Positions 9,388 to 17,653 are shown, counted from the first letter of the stretch. The stretch is 33,317 nucleotides of DNA from Pseudomonadota bacterium (GCA_017555665.1 JAFZFY010000022.1:1-33317), one strand, 5' to 3'. A program made the numbers and translations. The notes: a model not told the origin generated them from the sequence alone.

Positions 9388-10239
9388 TTAAAAAGTGATC
9401 AGAACGTTCAGGTTGGACGGTCCAAATGCCACGGATAGATCCGATGCAGTGTCTGTTTCTGATTCTGGGCGCAGCTGAATATATTTATATCCGGAAATGC
9501 CGGTCACGATCGCGCCAGCCACTGTCGCGCCCAGACCGATGCCGAGTATGGAATAACCGGCTGGATAGAGCGGCACGAGATTGTAGTGAAGTTTTGTTTC
9601 GGTGCTGTCGCGTTCCACCGGATTCCTGCCCGCGAGCACAACCATTATGGAGCCTGCAAACGTCAAAGCAATCCCGCCAAGCCCGATGCCTGCACCGACC
9701 CACATCATCCGTTCGTAAGCGAGGTATTCCTTATCTTTTTCATGGATCAGCACTTTGTCGCTGTCCATGAGTTCGAGCTTGAGCTTTTCGATCTCTTTTG
9801 CTTGTGCTTCCTCAAGTTCGAGATGTTTGTCAATCGCTTCCTTTGTGCGTTCAGGATGTTCGCTTTCATAAAGCGTGTACCAGATGCGTCGCGACAGGTT
9901 TTTGTCGACTTCAAACTGCGAAGTGTTGACGCTGGCGATCTGAAAGTATTGCAGCGCTCGGTTTTCCTCGCCTTTTCCCCTGAATGCAAGTCCCGTGTAG
10001 TAGTTCAGGGCAGGTGAATCCTTACATATCGGAAACAGGACTTTGGCATCTTCGAGCGCCTCGTCATAATTCTGTTCCATCAGGTGGCGGAGCAGCTCCT
10101 GCATCATGCCGTTCCACTCGTCGTGGGCCTCTAGGTTGTCACATTCATTTGCCCAGGCATTCGCGGCAGCCAGAAACATCAGGCCGGCAGCCAGCACGGG
10201 TACCAGGCGGAACTTCAGGGAAGAGATGAATTTGGGCAC
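9388..10239 (-). CDS. Secreted TPR-like protein with two membrane segments (cassette 2)
   Basis: The protein has 283 residues from the GTG at 10239, which has AAGGA six bases upstream; an in-frame ATG at 10254 has no such site. A signal peptide (ending near NAWA) precedes a TPR-like helical region (SPALNYYTGLAFRGKGEENR), the block RRIWYTLYESEHPER, a short charged coiled coil (KEIEKLKLELMDSDK), and two glycine-rich hydrophobic segments (WVGAGIGLGGIALTFAG and ILGIGLGATVAGAIV). The C-terminus FGPSNLNVLITF ends in Phe after alternating hydrophobics, resembling an outer-membrane beta-signal. The protein at 14477 shares every one of these elements, so the two are paralogs. It starts a two-gene unit with the Cys-rich lipoprotein at 7858. 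The role is unknown; an envelope scaffold is my guess. Confidence 0.88.
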   Translation of the reverse strand: MPKFISSLKFRLVPVLAAGLMFLAAANAWANECDNLEAHDEWNGMMQELLRHLMEQNYDEALEDAKVLFPICKDSPALNYYTGLAFRGKGEENRALQYFQIASVNTSQFEVDKNLSRRIWYTLYESEHPERTKEAIDKHLELEEAQAKEIEKLKLELMDSDKVLIHEKDKEYLAYERMMWVGAGIGLGGIALTFAGSIMVVLAGRNPVERDSTETKLHYNLVPLYPAGYSILGIGLGATVAGAIVTGISGYKYIQLRPESETDTASDLSVAFGPSNLNVLITF

Positions 10240-10314
10240 TTTGGATCCTTGCATTAAGACGACTGTTCTGATTGCGGCAGGGGAATTGGCTGATACCAGA
10301 CCGCGCTTTATTCT

Positions 10315-10366
10315 AACGCGATTTGCTGGAATTAGGCATGTATTAATTTATGGATCGCGTTTTTTT
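10315..10366. other. Inverted repeat in leader of cassette 2
   Basis: AACGCGAT (10315-10322) and ATCGCGTT (10354-10361) form an 8-base inverted repeat around an AT-rich 31-base spacer, followed on the plus strand by a T-run to 10366. No plus-strand gene precedes it. It may be part of the promoter or leader of the TPR gene at 10239. Otherwise 10240-10486 shows nothing I can name. Confidence 0.35.
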
Positions 10367-10486
10367 GCTGCCAGGTCATTCGCAGGCGCTTTCAAAATAA
10401 CGGGGGAACTTGAGGCATGCCAGACTTGCAAGGGCGCGTCATGGTATGGGATATAGCGTTTGAGAAAATGAGCTGTGGTCTGGGGC

Positions 10487-10517
10487 GCGGCTATCGGGCG
10501 GCTGCCCGATACGCCGC
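10487..10517 (-). repeat. Bulged-G palindrome, copy 4a
   Basis: GCGGCTATCGGGC (10487-10499), loop GGCT, GCCCGATACGCCGC (10504-10517), with one extra base in the right arm. It lies about 80 bases past the stop of the Cys-rich gene at 10601. Relative to that gene, this pair of copies points opposite to most others. Confidence 0.85.
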
Positions 10518-10523
10518 ACAAGG

Positions 10524-10561
10524 CGCTTTGCTATCGGGGCAGAGCCCCGATACGCAAAGCG
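10524..10561 (-). repeat. Bulged-G palindrome, copy 4b
   Basis: CGCTTTGCTATCGGGGC (10524-10540), loop AGA, GCCCCGATACGCAAAGCG (10544-10561). This is a 17-pair stem with one extra base in the right arm, the longest of the family here. It shares the CTTTGC outer arm with copy 3a in the reverse orientation. Confidence 0.87.
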
Positions 10562-10600
10562 GTTTTCGCTCATGTCATGCATGATCAAGGCTTGTGCGGC

Positions 10601-12313
10601 TCACGGATCGTTTTCGATACACGCGCCGTCTGTGCAGCCATCCGGGCATTGTCTGTCAAACTCAGATGCCCATATCCCGTTGACACATGTCTGGAGCGTG
10701 CTGCCGACGCATTGGGTGCTCAGTTCCTGGCAATTGCCGCATTGGGTTTTGCCGGCATCGACGACTTGGCAGGAGGCGTTGTTGGCGCAAGGTTTGTCCG
10801 AATCGCGGCTGTATCCGACGAGTTTGCCATCTTTATATTGATTGTAACACTTAATATCGTCCTTGGATTGAAATCCCGATATCTTGCAGGCCATATAAAC
10901 ACCTAATTCGATGAATGGATTTGAAAAAAATTTGCAAGGCGTGGTCGTAAGGATCTTTCCATTCAGACATGTATATAATTCTTTATCGGATTGAGATGCC
11001 GTGATCGTATAATTCGTGCAGGTGCCGCAATGTATTTCGCCACTCGTTTGATGCGTGCACGAAACGTTTCCGGCACAGAGCGAGCTTTCAAGCCAAGTGC
11101 CGTTTTGACAGATGTATTTTCGGCATTGAAGCGTCGGAAGATCGGCATAGGATTCGTTTCCATCCTGGCATTCGCCGCATTGATTGAGATTGCATGAGTA
11201 ATGATTCGGACAGGGCTCAATCTGCCATTTGCCCTCCACGCATGTCTTTAGCGTCGAGTTTTCACAGATGACCTCGCCATATCGGCATTCGCCGCACTCC
11301 GTCTCGGAGGCGCACATGACATTATCCTGGCAGATGGCTTCAAGGCGTTTTTGACCTTCGCAGATTGAAAAAATGCCAATATTCTCAGAATTATGGCATT
11401 TCTTTTCGCCCTCCGTGTTGCATATTTGCTGACATGTGAACGCCTCTTCAGTCTGTATGCATTCGGTCGGGCATTTGACGGCTTCTATATATTTGCCATC
11501 CACACAGGTTTCGATGGATGGGCCAGCACATCTCTGGGTGCCGTTGATGCATTCGCCGCATCCGTCTTTGGTGCATGAGTATGCGCAGGTGAACGATGAG
11601 TCGATCTGATATTCACCGTCATGGCAAATCTTCTTTTGGCAGATATCGGCTTGGTTGTGGTAGGTGGCGGATCCTTCTTTGCATTTCTCGCAGTAGTTAG
11701 GATTATTCTCTTCGACCATGTCATCCCATTCGCCGTTAGTGCAGATTCGCCTGAAGCAGATATCGCCCCAAAGGAAATATTCGACCGTGTTGTTGAGGCA
11801 TGTGCCGCAGATATAGTGGGGATCCGTCTTGTCATCTGTGTCACTGTCAATCGCACATGAAACGCTGCCACAGCTTTCCAGGTCAGTCCATTGTTTGTTT
11901 TCGCATTGTTGCTTGACACACGTGCCATCTGGATTTTGAAAGAACCTGGTTTCGTCATTTTTGCACAGACCGCAGAACAGGCTGTTGTCTTCGGGCTGAT
12001 AATCCGTCCATCTGCCGTTTTTACATATTCTTTTTTGGCATTGATTGTCCTCAAACTGATAATCGGCGGTATTATTGCGGCATTCGCCGCACACGTATTT
12101 ATCATCGGTTTTTCGGCAGGAGGCATGGGCGCAACTGTTTTCTGCGACCGTGACCCAGGCTTTGTCGGTGCAGATCTGTATGGCGCAATAGCCGTCGTCG
12201 GTCGGGGCGAGCCGGGTTTCGCCTTCAAGCGTGCATTCCACGACATGGTCGATGTCAGTGAGCGAGCATGCAGAGCAAATGACAAGGATCGCGAAGGGCA
12301 TAATCGTTTTCAT
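10601..12313 (-). CDS. Cysteine-rich repeat lipoprotein with conserved C-terminal module (cassette 1)
   Basis: This 570-residue secreted protein has GGAGG five bases before its ATG at 12313. The signal sequence ends at ICSAC (Cys16), a passable lipobox. Repeats follow of the form CGECRNNTADYQFEDNQC then C.NGRW, about 40-45 residues each. The last 140 residues (from CGTCTNY on) align closely with the end of the neighbour at 12426. Shared landmarks are LYTCL.GK, YMACK/YIACK, KDDIKCYN, YSRDSDKPC against YYRDNDKAC, and LSTQCVGSTLQTCVNG. This common module marks the pair as duplicates that diverged in their repeat parts. It lies 112 bases behind the 12426 gene with a bulged palindrome in between, so it may be expressed both with and apart from it. 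Function is unknown; a surface-exposed adhesive or protective role is inference. Confidence 0.88.
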   Translation of the reverse strand: MKTIMPFAILVICSACSLTDIDHVVECTLEGETRLAPTDDGYCAIQICTDKAWVTVAENSCAHASCRKTDDKYVCGECRNNTADYQFEDNQCQKRICKNGRWTDYQPEDNSLFCGLCKNDETRFFQNPDGTCVKQQCENKQWTDLESCGSVSCAIDSDTDDKTDPHYICGTCLNNTVEYFLWGDICFRRICTNGEWDDMVEENNPNYCEKCKEGSATYHNQADICQKKICHDGEYQIDSSFTCAYSCTKDGCGECINGTQRCAGPSIETCVDGKYIEAVKCPTECIQTEEAFTCQQICNTEGEKKCHNSENIGIFSICEGQKRLEAICQDNVMCASETECGECRYGEVICENSTLKTCVEGKWQIEPCPNHYSCNLNQCGECQDGNESYADLPTLQCRKYICQNGTWLESSLCAGNVSCTHQTSGEIHCGTCTNYTITASQSDKELYTCLNGKILTTTPCKFFSNPFIELGVYMACKISGFQSKDDIKCYNQYKDGKLVGYSRDSDKPCANNASCQVVDAGKTQCGNCQELSTQCVGSTLQTCVNGIWASEFDRQCPDGCTDGACIENDP

Positions 12314-12360
12314 GACAACCTCCTAACTCACACATTCAATCAAAAATGCACATCATGGAC

Positions 12361-12394
12361 GCCTTGCGAATCGGGGTGAATTCGATTGCAAGGC
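12361..12394 (+). repeat. Bulged-G palindrome, copy 5 (AATCG variant)
   Basis: GCCTTGCGAATCG (12361-12373) pairs with CGATTGCAAGGC (12383-12394). The inner stem is AATCG/CGATT instead of TATCG/CGATA, a compensated change, and the single unpaired G sits at the same place. It lies between two genes of the Cys-rich cassette, 31 bases after a stop codon. Confidence 0.8.
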
Positions 12395-12425
12395 ACAATT
12401 TGGGAGGGGGATGAGTTTTTGTGGC

Positions 12426-14459
12426 TTATTGGGATGGGCAATTATCCTGTGTATTCCATTCGGCAGGGTCATCGACCCATTTGCCGTTAATGCAGGTCTG
12501 AGGTGTGCTTCCAATGCATTGGGTGGCCAGTTCAAGGCAATCACCACATGTTGTCTGGTTAATGCCACTCACATGACATGAGACACTATTTTCACACGCT
12601 TTGTCATTATCGCGGTAATAGCCTATAAGCATACCATCGCTGTTTTTTTTGTTGTAACATTCAATTTTATCATCTTTGTTGGGGGCAAAGAGAGTGTCAC
12701 GCCATTTACACGCTATATATTCTCCATAATACTCAAGCGTACACGTTTCATTCGTCTCTTGTTTGCCATCAAGACATGTATAGAGCTTTCTAATAACGCC
12801 ATCCACTGTTCCTGAGAATGAATAGTTTGTGCAATTTCCACATGTTGCGTTTCCATTTTCTATTTTGCAGGAATGTTGGTCAGGGCATGTGTAATTATCC
12901 ATTGTCCATTGTCCATTCTTGCAAATAAATCGCTGACAAGACTGGTTTGGCATATCTAAATATTTAAGATCACCGTCTCGGCAAAGACCACATTTGTTGT
13001 CAGTACATGATACGGCGACATCTGAGCATGGAATAGATTTAGCCCAAACGCCTTGCTCACAAGTGGTATAGAAGGCGTTGCTGTCGCCCTCTTCACATTT
13101 CGTATCTCCGTTATGACATAAGCCACATTGGGTACCATCGCAAGAGTTGTTATCTTGACAGAATTGATCGGAAATGTCTGTGAATGCACCATTCTGACAG
13201 ATTTGTATGATGCCGACATTCATGTCATTATCACGGCAACTTTTTTCTTCAAATTTGCACTGCCCACATTCTGGTAAATCGCTGTTGCACATGTTATTGT
13301 TTGGACATGGATTGATTGTACTGATTCCGTTCTCACATTTTGAAAGCACACCTACATGACTTGAATTGTCATTGCATATTGTATCATTGGATAGACAATC
13401 TGTTGTACAGAGCACATTGTTATCTTCTGAAATGGCGCAGTCTTTACATTGCATAAGTGGTTCATACTGACCGTTTGAGCATATTTGAAGTGTATCTGCG
13501 TCGCAATTGCGTTTGCCGTTCAGGCATTTACCCATCTGTTTGGTTCCATCAATACTATAGATACATGATACTGGAGATGAAGTGTCTTGATTAGAGTTCA
13601 CCCATGTGCCATCAGTACATACATAAGTAGAGCATATGTTATCAACTTCACGTATCTCGGTTTTGCCATTTGCGCACTCACCACATGATGGAGCGCATGA
13701 ATTAGCATCTGTACAGGCTTTTCCTAAACATGAGACTCTTTTTTCATCTGATGCATCTGATCGGCACTCATATAGCTTCTTCCAGTCACCAAAAATGCAC
13801 TGCTCTATTAATCCATATTCTTCATTACTATTAGGATCCGTAATACATCTTTGTTCACCATTTATGCAATTGCCGCATTCTGTTTTTTCTGAGTTACACG
13901 AAGCGTCGTCGCAATTGATACTATGTTCCCAATTCCCATTTTTACAAATTTCAATATAAGCATCTGAATAAGCATCTGAGGCATTGGGGACTGAGTTGTC
14001 GATGCAGCGAGAAACGCCGTTTTTGCATTTCCCGCATTTATTGTCATTACAAGAGGCATCTTCGAGACAGATTTGGCTATCCCAATGACCGAGCACGCAT
14101 TTTTTTACTAATCCCGTGTTGCTCGAATTATCACTGCATGTAGATTGATCATCTTGGCATTCTCCACATTGATATTCTACTGACTCGTCGCTATTTGTAT
14201 TAAGCGCACATGAAACAATATTTCCATCGCTATCTTTGCATGAGCCCGTTGTATCCCATTTGTTTTGATGACAACTCTGAATGAGACATTCTAGATTATT
14301 ATCGGTTGGATAGTATCGGGTCTCGCCCTCTGTGGAACAATCGATTTCAACGACTACTTCAACTTTTGTCGACTCAATCTTAAAAATATAATAATCTTCA
14401 CAGCCGCTTAGTAAAACAGAAGCACAGATTGAAACAATATATGCAAGCTCTTTTTTCAT
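12426..14459 (-). CDS. Cysteine-rich repeat lipoprotein, AT-rich (cassette 1)
   Basis: This 677-residue lipoprotein has a textbook lipobox LLSGC (Cys20) and an AGGGG-type ribosome-binding site seven bases before the ATG at 14459. The mature part holds roughly a dozen degenerate units. CG.C.NG...C alternates with a variable spacer, C.NG.W and a closing C....SC, as in KCGKCKNGVSRC and CKNGNWEHSINC. Many units include C.DN...VG/TG, also seen in the two sister proteins. The final module of about 130 residues matches that of the protein at 10601. By eye this gene is more AT-rich than its paralogs (many AAT, GAT and TTT codons), which may reflect a different history. It starts 17 bases after the TPR-like gene at 14477 and is certainly in its operon. 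Function is unknown. Confidence 0.9.
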   Translation of the reverse strand: MKKELAYIVSICASVLLSGCEDYYIFKIESTKVEVVVEIDCSTEGETRYYPTDNNLECLIQSCHQNKWDTTGSCKDSDGNIVSCALNTNSDESVEYQCGECQDDQSTCSDNSSNTGLVKKCVLGHWDSQICLEDASCNDNKCGKCKNGVSRCIDNSVPNASDAYSDAYIEICKNGNWEHSINCDDASCNSEKTECGNCINGEQRCITDPNSNEEYGLIEQCIFGDWKKLYECRSDASDEKRVSCLGKACTDANSCAPSCGECANGKTEIREVDNICSTYVCTDGTWVNSNQDTSSPVSCIYSIDGTKQMGKCLNGKRNCDADTLQICSNGQYEPLMQCKDCAISEDNNVLCTTDCLSNDTICNDNSSHVGVLSKCENGISTINPCPNNNMCNSDLPECGQCKFEEKSCRDNDMNVGIIQICQNGAFTDISDQFCQDNNSCDGTQCGLCHNGDTKCEEGDSNAFYTTCEQGVWAKSIPCSDVAVSCTDNKCGLCRDGDLKYLDMPNQSCQRFICKNGQWTMDNYTCPDQHSCKIENGNATCGNCTNYSFSGTVDGVIRKLYTCLDGKQETNETCTLEYYGEYIACKWRDTLFAPNKDDKIECYNKKNSDGMLIGYYRDNDKACENSVSCHVSGINQTTCGDCLELATQCIGSTPQTCINGKWVDDPAEWNTQDNCPSQ

Positions 14460-14476
14460 ATCCGTACCCCTCTTGG

Positions 14477-15307
14477 TTAAAATGTAAGTCTGAAATTGAC
14501 GCTTGATGGACCTATACTAAAGTCGAGGGGGCTTTTTTCTTTTTTATTCTCGATATAATAATAGGCTCCGATGCCAGTCATGGCAGCGCCTGCTGCTAAC
14601 ATTGCAATGCCGGCACCGAAAACCGCCCAGTCGAATACATAGGATCTGTTTATGTCATATACGCGTTCCGATGTGTCATCTTTGTGCGATGCTTTGTATT
14701 CTTCGGTAATATCGACATATTTGTCGTTATAATCTTTTCTAAATCCCAGCACGCCACCTGTGATGGTCATCAGCAGCCCCGCGCCGGCGATACCGACACC
14801 TGTCCACATGATGATATTGTTTTTGAGCTGGTCCTTATCGATAAGATCAATATTCTCTTGGAGCAGGCGCGTGTTTTCTTGATGCAACTGCTGGTTGATA
14901 TCATTGAGGGAATTCAGCGCGGATTCCTTGCGCTCCGGGTGTTCTGCCTCGTATCGCTCGTACCAGATGATGCGCTGCATTTCGGGTTCTACGACGAACT
15001 CGGACGTGTATTCGCTCGCTTTCTGCAGATACATCACGCCTTTGGTATGCTCGCCAGTTTCCAGAAGCGATTTGCCGATCAAATAGTTCAGGGCAGGCGA
15101 TCTTGGGCAGGTGTTGTACAGTTCGCGCGAAATTTCAAGCACCTTGTCATACGATTTGTCTGTGAGGGCTTCATGGGCGCGTTTGATGTTTTCATTCCAA
15201 GTCGGATCCTGGCTGATGGTATCGCAGGGGTCGGCAAAAACCGTTGAACTTAGGAATGGCAGCAGGATCAGGCTGCATAGAAATGCCTTGCTTATGGTGG
15301 TCTTCAT
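14477..15307 (-). CDS. Secreted TPR-like protein with two membrane segments (cassette 1)
   Basis: The protein has 276 residues from the ATG at 15307, with AGAGG seven bases upstream; the open frame runs further but the signal peptide (MKTTISKAFLCSLILLPFLS, cut near VFA-DP) begins here. Then come a TPR-like region (SPALNYLIGKSLLETGEHTK), the block RIIWYERYEAEHPER, a coiled coil (QQLHQENTRLLQENIDLIDK), a first hydrophobic segment (WTGVGIAGAGLLMTITGG), a charged loop, a second one (AVFGAGIAMLAAGAAMTGIG) and the C-terminal strand IGPSSVNFRLTF. The same order and several identical blocks occur in the protein at 9388. It heads cassette 1. The terminal aromatic residue suggests possible outer-membrane insertion, but a full barrel is not visible; two inner-membrane helices are the alternative. 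Confidence 0.9.
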   Translation of the reverse strand: MKTTISKAFLCSLILLPFLSSTVFADPCDTISQDPTWNENIKRAHEALTDKSYDKVLEISRELYNTCPRSPALNYLIGKSLLETGEHTKGVMYLQKASEYTSEFVVEPEMQRIIWYERYEAEHPERKESALNSLNDINQQLHQENTRLLQENIDLIDKDQLKNNIIMWTGVGIAGAGLLMTITGGVLGFRKDYNDKYVDITEEYKASHKDDTSERVYDINRSYVFDWAVFGAGIAMLAAGAAMTGIGAYYYIENKKEKSPLDFSIGPSSVNFRLTF

Positions 15308-15442
15308 TTGATCGCCTCTCGAAAAAAATTCACGGCGGAGACGCGCTTCGCCGTTGATATCATCATGGAATTTGCTGTGTCTGTCAAACGGCAAATATCC
15401 GGAAGTCCTCTGTCGGGCTGCGCCGCGCATCCTTGCGCGGAT

Positions 15443-15748
15443 CTATCGCGTCGGCGTGTGTGGCGCGGCTTTGGGGGCTTGATCTGCCGAGGGATGCGAC
15501 GTGTGCGCATACGCCGTCTTGACCGTGATGCCTGGCAGACGGCCGATCTTGCCCGAAAGGGCATTGATGACGGCTGACGGCGCATCGACGGCAAGACTGA
15601 CGATATTGATCTTTTTCTGGCGATATGGAATGCCCATGCGCCCGAGCACGATGTCGCGGTATTCGTGCACGATGGCGTTGAGCGCTTCCACGGATTCTGG
15701 ATTTTCAATGATGATGCCGAGCACTGCGACACGTGTTTCTTCAGACAT
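15443..15748 (-). CDS. TM1266-like iron-only hydrogenase system regulator
   Basis: This 101-residue protein is of the TM1266 family, small ACT/NikR-C-like proteins usually encoded with [FeFe]-hydrogenase maturation genes and annotated as putative regulators. Landmarks are RVAVLGIIIENPESVEALN, the central ILLR-type block (here IVLGRMGIPYRQKKINIVSL) and SAVINALSGKIGRLPGITVK, which fits the family pattern of IGALSGKLG..GV.VK closely. The start chosen is the ATG at 15748; the open frame extends upstream to 15826, but that part overlaps the LRR gene and has no family similarity. The last 16 residues are a Pro/Ala-rich extension. It begins 8 bases after the LRR gene and probably depends on that transcript. 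hydG lies divergently about 2.3 kb away; hydE, hydF and the hydrogenase are not in the window. Confidence 0.85.
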   Translation of the reverse strand: MSEETRVAVLGIIIENPESVEALNAIVHEYRDIVLGRMGIPYRQKKINIVSLAVDAPSAVINALSGKIGRLPGITVKTAYAHTSHPSADQAPKAAPHTPTR

Positions 15749-15756
15749 GACGATGC

Positions 15757-17454
15757 TCAGACCAGGCGAAGTCCGCATGATGTCTGGCCTGCCGAATAGA
15801 TCTCGACCGCCAGATCGATGCCGCAATCATCAAACAGTGCTTTGACGGATCGCGCATCCGAGTCGCTGAGAATCGCGATCACATCATCGAGGCCGCCGAA
15901 CACGGCAGGCACACCGATCCGCACGATCGACACCTTGTGCGTTTCCAGCGCAATGCTCCATGCGCGGCACCAGCCGTCCATCTGCTCGCCTGGTTCCGGG
16001 CGATAGGCGACCTTGCATATATCGATTCCTCGGCCGCGCATCAGCCCCTCCAGGCAGATCAGGAAGTCCCAATATGTGCTGTTTTTTAGGATATATGCGC
16101 AGCAATGATAGATGCCCGGGTGGTATCGGTATGGCGTGACCGTGACATCGAGCTGGCTGAGCATTTCGTTCAGCGCGGGCTGCGAGTCCGAGGCTTCGCC
16201 ATTGAGCACTGAAAAATCATGCATGGCTGCCGGCGCGAGCTTGCGGTCAAGTGCCTCAAGATCACTGCCGGATCCGCCGATCAGCGCCATGATCCGCGTC
16301 GCCATATATGTCTTCAGATCTGTCGTCGACACGTTGCCGGAAGCGATGCCTTGCATGACTTCGACGCATAGCCGAACCACGTGGAACGCGATGTAGATCT
16401 CCGATCCGGAGAGCAGGTTGGAAAAACGGAGCGCGAATTTGCACATTTCCGCATACTTCGATACGGCCTCCATGTTCCAGGGCGCATTTGAAAGGATCAC
16501 ATTCTGAAGCGTCCGGCTGAACCCTTCGGCATAGGGCGTGTCGGCAAACTCAAAGGATGCGCTGTCCATGTATGGGTTGTGGTCCGATTCGGTGCGCACA
16601 TAATCGCCCTCGGCGTTTTCGGTGAAATAGCAGAATTCCGAAGACCGTCTTGCGATCTCTTCAAAAACCTGTGTCCCGACTGTCTCTGGCTTTCCTTTGT
16701 AGTGGATCGTCTCAAGTGCGAGGCAGCCTTTGAACAGATTTGACGGGATATGCACGAGGTCTGGCGAAAGCGTGATTTCGCGGAGCTTTCGGCAGTCCCT
16801 GAACGCGCCGTCTTCGATTTCTGTCGCCGAATCGGGCAGGCAGACGCGCTCCAGCGAGATGCACTCGGCAAAGGCTTCCTCGGCGATCAGGCTGATATTA
16901 TTGGAAAAAATGATTTCCTTGAGGCTGATACACGACTGAAATGCCCCGCCTTCGATGGCGGTGACGGAATCGGGGAGGATGACCTTGCGGACGCTGTCGG
17001 CATTTTTAAACGCGTTCGGGCCGATCGTCTCGATGCCTTCCGGAACTGTCACGACCTGTTTCTTTCCCTGATATCGGATGAGCATGCTTGAAACGCTGTC
17101 AAAATCAGGGTCATTGTCGCTGTCGAGCGACGGCATGCCGTCCGCATTGAAAAAGGCATCCAGGGCTTTGAGCGCCGCCTCGTCGATTGCTGCCTCCGTC
17201 TCCGTCTCGTGTGTCTCTTCTTGTTCCGGTTCCGCAGGTACAGCTCGCTTTGTCTTTTTTTTGTCCTTGTCCCCTTTGACCTGAAACTCAATGTGATAGT
17301 TGAGCGGTCCGAGTTTGCCGTCGGCTGAGGTTCCGGACGGGCTCGCGCTCGCTTCCGTCCTGGCCTGCTCGACGGATTCCTGTATTTTTTTGCCGAGCGC
17401 GTTCAAAAGCGAGCCGAGAATTTTGCCAAACTCTGAAGGTCCATGATCTGCCAT
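15757..17454 (-). CDS. Cytoplasmic leucine-rich-repeat (LRR_5/BspA-type) protein
   Basis: This 565-residue protein has a strong ribosome-binding site (AAAGGAGG, six bases before the ATG at 17454). There is no signal peptide. Residues 1-120 are polar, with a charged low-complexity part (KGDKDKKKTKR and a Glu-rich stretch). Residues about 125-255 hold five BspA-type LRR units of the pattern I...AF..C.SL..I.LP.S...I. The 310 C-terminal residues match nothing I recognise; they contain a helical part (YAEMCKFALRFSNLLSGSEIY) and a compact Cys/Trp-rich end. BspA-type LRRs are most often secreted, so a version without export signal suggests an internal binding role. A second LRR protein without signal lies at 19829. 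It is followed at 8 bases by the TM1266-like gene. Confidence 0.9.
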   Translation of the reverse strand: MADHGPSEFGKILGSLLNALGKKIQESVEQARTEASASPSGTSADGKLGPLNYHIEFQVKGDKDKKKTKRAVPAEPEQEETHETETEAAIDEAALKALDAFFNADGMPSLDSDNDPDFDSVSSMLIRYQGKKQVVTVPEGIETIGPNAFKNADSVRKVILPDSVTAIEGGAFQSCISLKEIIFSNNISLIAEEAFAECISLERVCLPDSATEIEDGAFRDCRKLREITLSPDLVHIPSNLFKGCLALETIHYKGKPETVGTQVFEEIARRSSEFCYFTENAEGDYVRTESDHNPYMDSASFEFADTPYAEGFSRTLQNVILSNAPWNMEAVSKYAEMCKFALRFSNLLSGSEIYIAFHVVRLCVEVMQGIASGNVSTTDLKTYMATRIMALIGGSGSDLEALDRKLAPAAMHDFSVLNGEASDSQPALNEMLSQLDVTVTPYRYHPGIYHCCAYILKNSTYWDFLICLEGLMRGRGIDICKVAYRPEPGEQMDGWCRAWSIALETHKVSIVRIGVPAVFGGLDDVIAILSDSDARSVKALFDDCGIDLAVEIYSAGQTSCGLRLV

Positions 17455-17564
17455 AATCGTCCTCCTTTAACCAGCTGTCTGCAAAAAACTTGCAGTTCAA
17501 CATCAAGCCATTACCACAAGCCTGCATACACTGCCACAAGTGAAACCTCAATGCTTCTTTTGGG

Positions 17565-17592
17565 GCGCGTCTATGCGTTGCATACGCCGCGC
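17565..17592 (-). repeat. Bulged-G palindrome, copy 6a (TATGC variant)
   Basis: GCGCGTCTATGC (17565-17576), loop GTT, GCATACGCCGCGC (17580-17592). It has TATGC/GCATA as inner stem, one mismatch and one extra base in the right arm. Confidence 0.75.
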
Positions 17593-17596
17593 ATCG

Positions 17597-17626
17597 GGCG
17601 CGTCTATGCGTTGCATACGCCGCGCC
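17597..17626 (-). repeat. Bulged-G palindrome, copy 6b (tandem duplicate of 6a)
   Basis: GGCGCGTCTATGC (17597-17609), loop GTT, GCATACGCCGCGCC (17613-17626). It is identical to copy 6a in arms and loop, so the two form a direct tandem duplication with a unit of about 33 bases. This pair lies between divergent genes, not behind a stop codon. Confidence 0.75.
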
Positions 17627-17629
17627 TTT

Positions 17630-17653
17630 CCCCGGTAGCTAACGCAACCGGGG
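17630..17653. other. GC hairpin in the LRR-hydG intergenic region
   Basis: CCCCGGT (17630-17636) pairs with ACCGGGG (17647-17653) over a 10-base loop, directly after palindrome 6b. There is no T-run. Its role is unknown. Confidence 0.45.

Noticed and set aside
15304-15732. Alternative minus-strand frame overlapping the TM1266-like gene
   Set aside because: It is Arg/Ser-rich, has no family similarity and conflicts with the TM1266-like frame, which matches its family closely.
17565-17626. Tandem repeats as a minimal CRISPR array
   Set aside because: The units are palindromes joined by 4 bases, not repeats separated by unique spacers, and no cas genes are near.
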